DNA of 38,955 nucleotides from Oppiella nova (lineage: Eukaryota; Arthropoda; Arachnida; Sarcoptiformes; Oppiidae): contig CAJPVJ010000096.1 of the NCBI GenBank assembly GCA_905397405.1, positions 1 through 38,955 on the forward strand. Reading direction: 5' to 3'. The first letter of the stretch is position 1, and every line of letters begins with the position of its first letter. The position numbers were made by a program, and so were the translations under genes. The notes below the pieces were generated by a model. It searched no databases and was not told the origin of the DNA. It was given only the letters and a program-made list of their open reading frames with translations. Shown here piece by piece: positions 38,010 to 38,955 of this stretch.

Positions 38010-38399
38010 TGGTTCTCAAATGATTTAATTGGACATTAAGAAAAACATGTTTACTATTAATGTGTATTTAAGCGTCAAATAATAGTGAAAGGTGTGGGTG
38101 TGCTGTGTATACCACTCGTGATATTGATTTGGATTAACTTTCACTCATTTTCAGATCACTGAGGATTTGAGTTTGTTTTATAAACCTACCACCAAATACA
38201 CACTAACCTTATTTTATTTGCAAATCCTAAACAAAAACAGTTCATATATGTATTGCAGACCTCTGTACTCAACAATATTCTCAGTATTAGTGTGTATAAT
38301 GTAATAAGTAATTGAATTCTTACTACGGTAAATATAATGTAATTGTGAAGAATTTATGATAATTTATAACTTAATTTAGGGATCATTGTGTGATCATTG

Positions 38400-38526
38400 T
38401 GTCCACACAGACAGATATAGTGTACAAATGTGTACTAAAAGGGCACAACTTGTTTATGGCAGACAGTTATGTTTTTAGGAACTAATTCTTGTGACACCAA
38501 AATTTAATTAGAAATTGCTTTTTAGG
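38400..38526. other. Unreversed-complement block 4 (127 bp)
   Basis: This is the base-by-base complement of 32507-32633 in the same direction: TGTCCACACA here, ACAGGTGTGT there. It is preceded by one base (G at 38399) that fits neither reading, again giving a 128-bp unit. Confidence 0.95.
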
Positions 38527-38583
38527 AAATTAAATATTAATATAGAGTGACATCTTTTAGTTAATACATACTCTTGCAGTTCG

Positions 38584-38620
38584 TCTCTCTCTCTCTCTCT
38601 CTCTCTCTCCCTCTCTCCCT
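38584..38620. repeat. (TC)n microsatellite, copy in the second duplicated segment
   Basis: Identical in length and interruptions to the tract at 32691-32727. Confidence 0.95.
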
Positions 38621-38955
38621 TTCTTTCGTCTCATATTTACCTCTTATTTTAATCGACAGACTATTTTAAATGATTTCTGTTGTGTTTATAAATATGATTC
38701 ATGAATGTCATAAAAATTATGTTTGTATTCTAAGAATTTAGACAAAATATATTTCTCTATTAAAAATATTATAGAAATCTTATGGGTATGGTTAAATAAT
38801 ATATTAAATATGAACTAAATTAATATATTATTACAATAATTAAAACACCGCTTGAATTGTAATTATAATTTCCGGGAATTCTTGTGATTTGAAGAAAATA
38901 ATTAAAACATTTGTCGCATAACATCATAAAAATCAAATTTATCACAATTGGTCTC

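Larger units (their letters stand above)
37001..38955 (+). repeat. About 2-kb duplicated segment, copy 2 (runs off the window)
   Basis: This is the second copy of 31091-33062. Direct matches are 37131-37692, 37821-37882, 38011-38398 and 38527-38955, with substitutions and indels in the first and third. The last 429 bp appears identical to copy 1, including the microsatellite. Between these lie the four complement-without-reversal blocks, listed separately. Homology starts exactly at the first complemented block. Confidence 0.95.

Overview
This is a very A+T-rich (roughly 75-80%) eukaryotic window, most likely from an arthropod. The one gene I can support encodes a neuropeptide GPCR of the short neuropeptide F / NPY-Y2-like type, and the rest is intron and intergenic DNA. 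A chelicerate such as a mite is possible, but nothing seen fixes the species. There are no bacterial operons, tRNAs, rRNAs, CRISPR arrays or recognisable transposase or reverse-transcriptase genes.

Gene. The receptor lies on the minus strand in at least two coding exons. The first (16722-17139) encodes the glycosylatable N-terminus, TM1, TM2 and the start of TM3. The second sits at the window edge (107 down to 1) and encodes the rest of TM3, a DRF motif and the second intracellular loop. The exons join in phase 1 across a 16,614-bp intron (108-16721) with a GTTTGT donor and a TTTCAG acceptor. Upstream there is a candidate 156-bp 5'-UTR intron (17523-17678). Beyond it is a CpG-rich, about 50% G+C block (about 18180-18660) that is the best promoter / first-exon candidate.

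Non-coding landscape. Seventeen (GA)n/(CT)n tracts of about 20-62 bp are scattered through the window. Two identical 87-bp sequences lie in inverted orientation 4.4 kb apart (17441-17527 and 21962-22048), each beside a GA/CT tract. A (TATGG)n array at 24425-24490 abuts a G+C-richer unexplained segment. Several hairpins, a recurrent GAATATTC palindrome and a recurrent ACCGGTGC octamer are also listed.

Duplications and assembly structure. Three direct repeats (1137-1391, 4758-5012, 8431-8685) are each exactly 127 bp, repeated after exactly one spacer base, which is always A. A single N at 6223 separates two copies of a 1.03-kb sequence that differ only in GA-tract length. Most striking, 31091-33062 is duplicated at 37001-38955. 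Four blocks of 127-129 bp in the second copy are the base-by-base complement of the first copy, NOT reversed, while the sequence between and after them matches directly. I know of no biological process that writes an unreversed complement. The shared 127/128 unit points to an assembler or gap-filling artefact at k-mer-sized junctions. This is the most unusual signal in the window, and I think it is technical rather than a new biological system.
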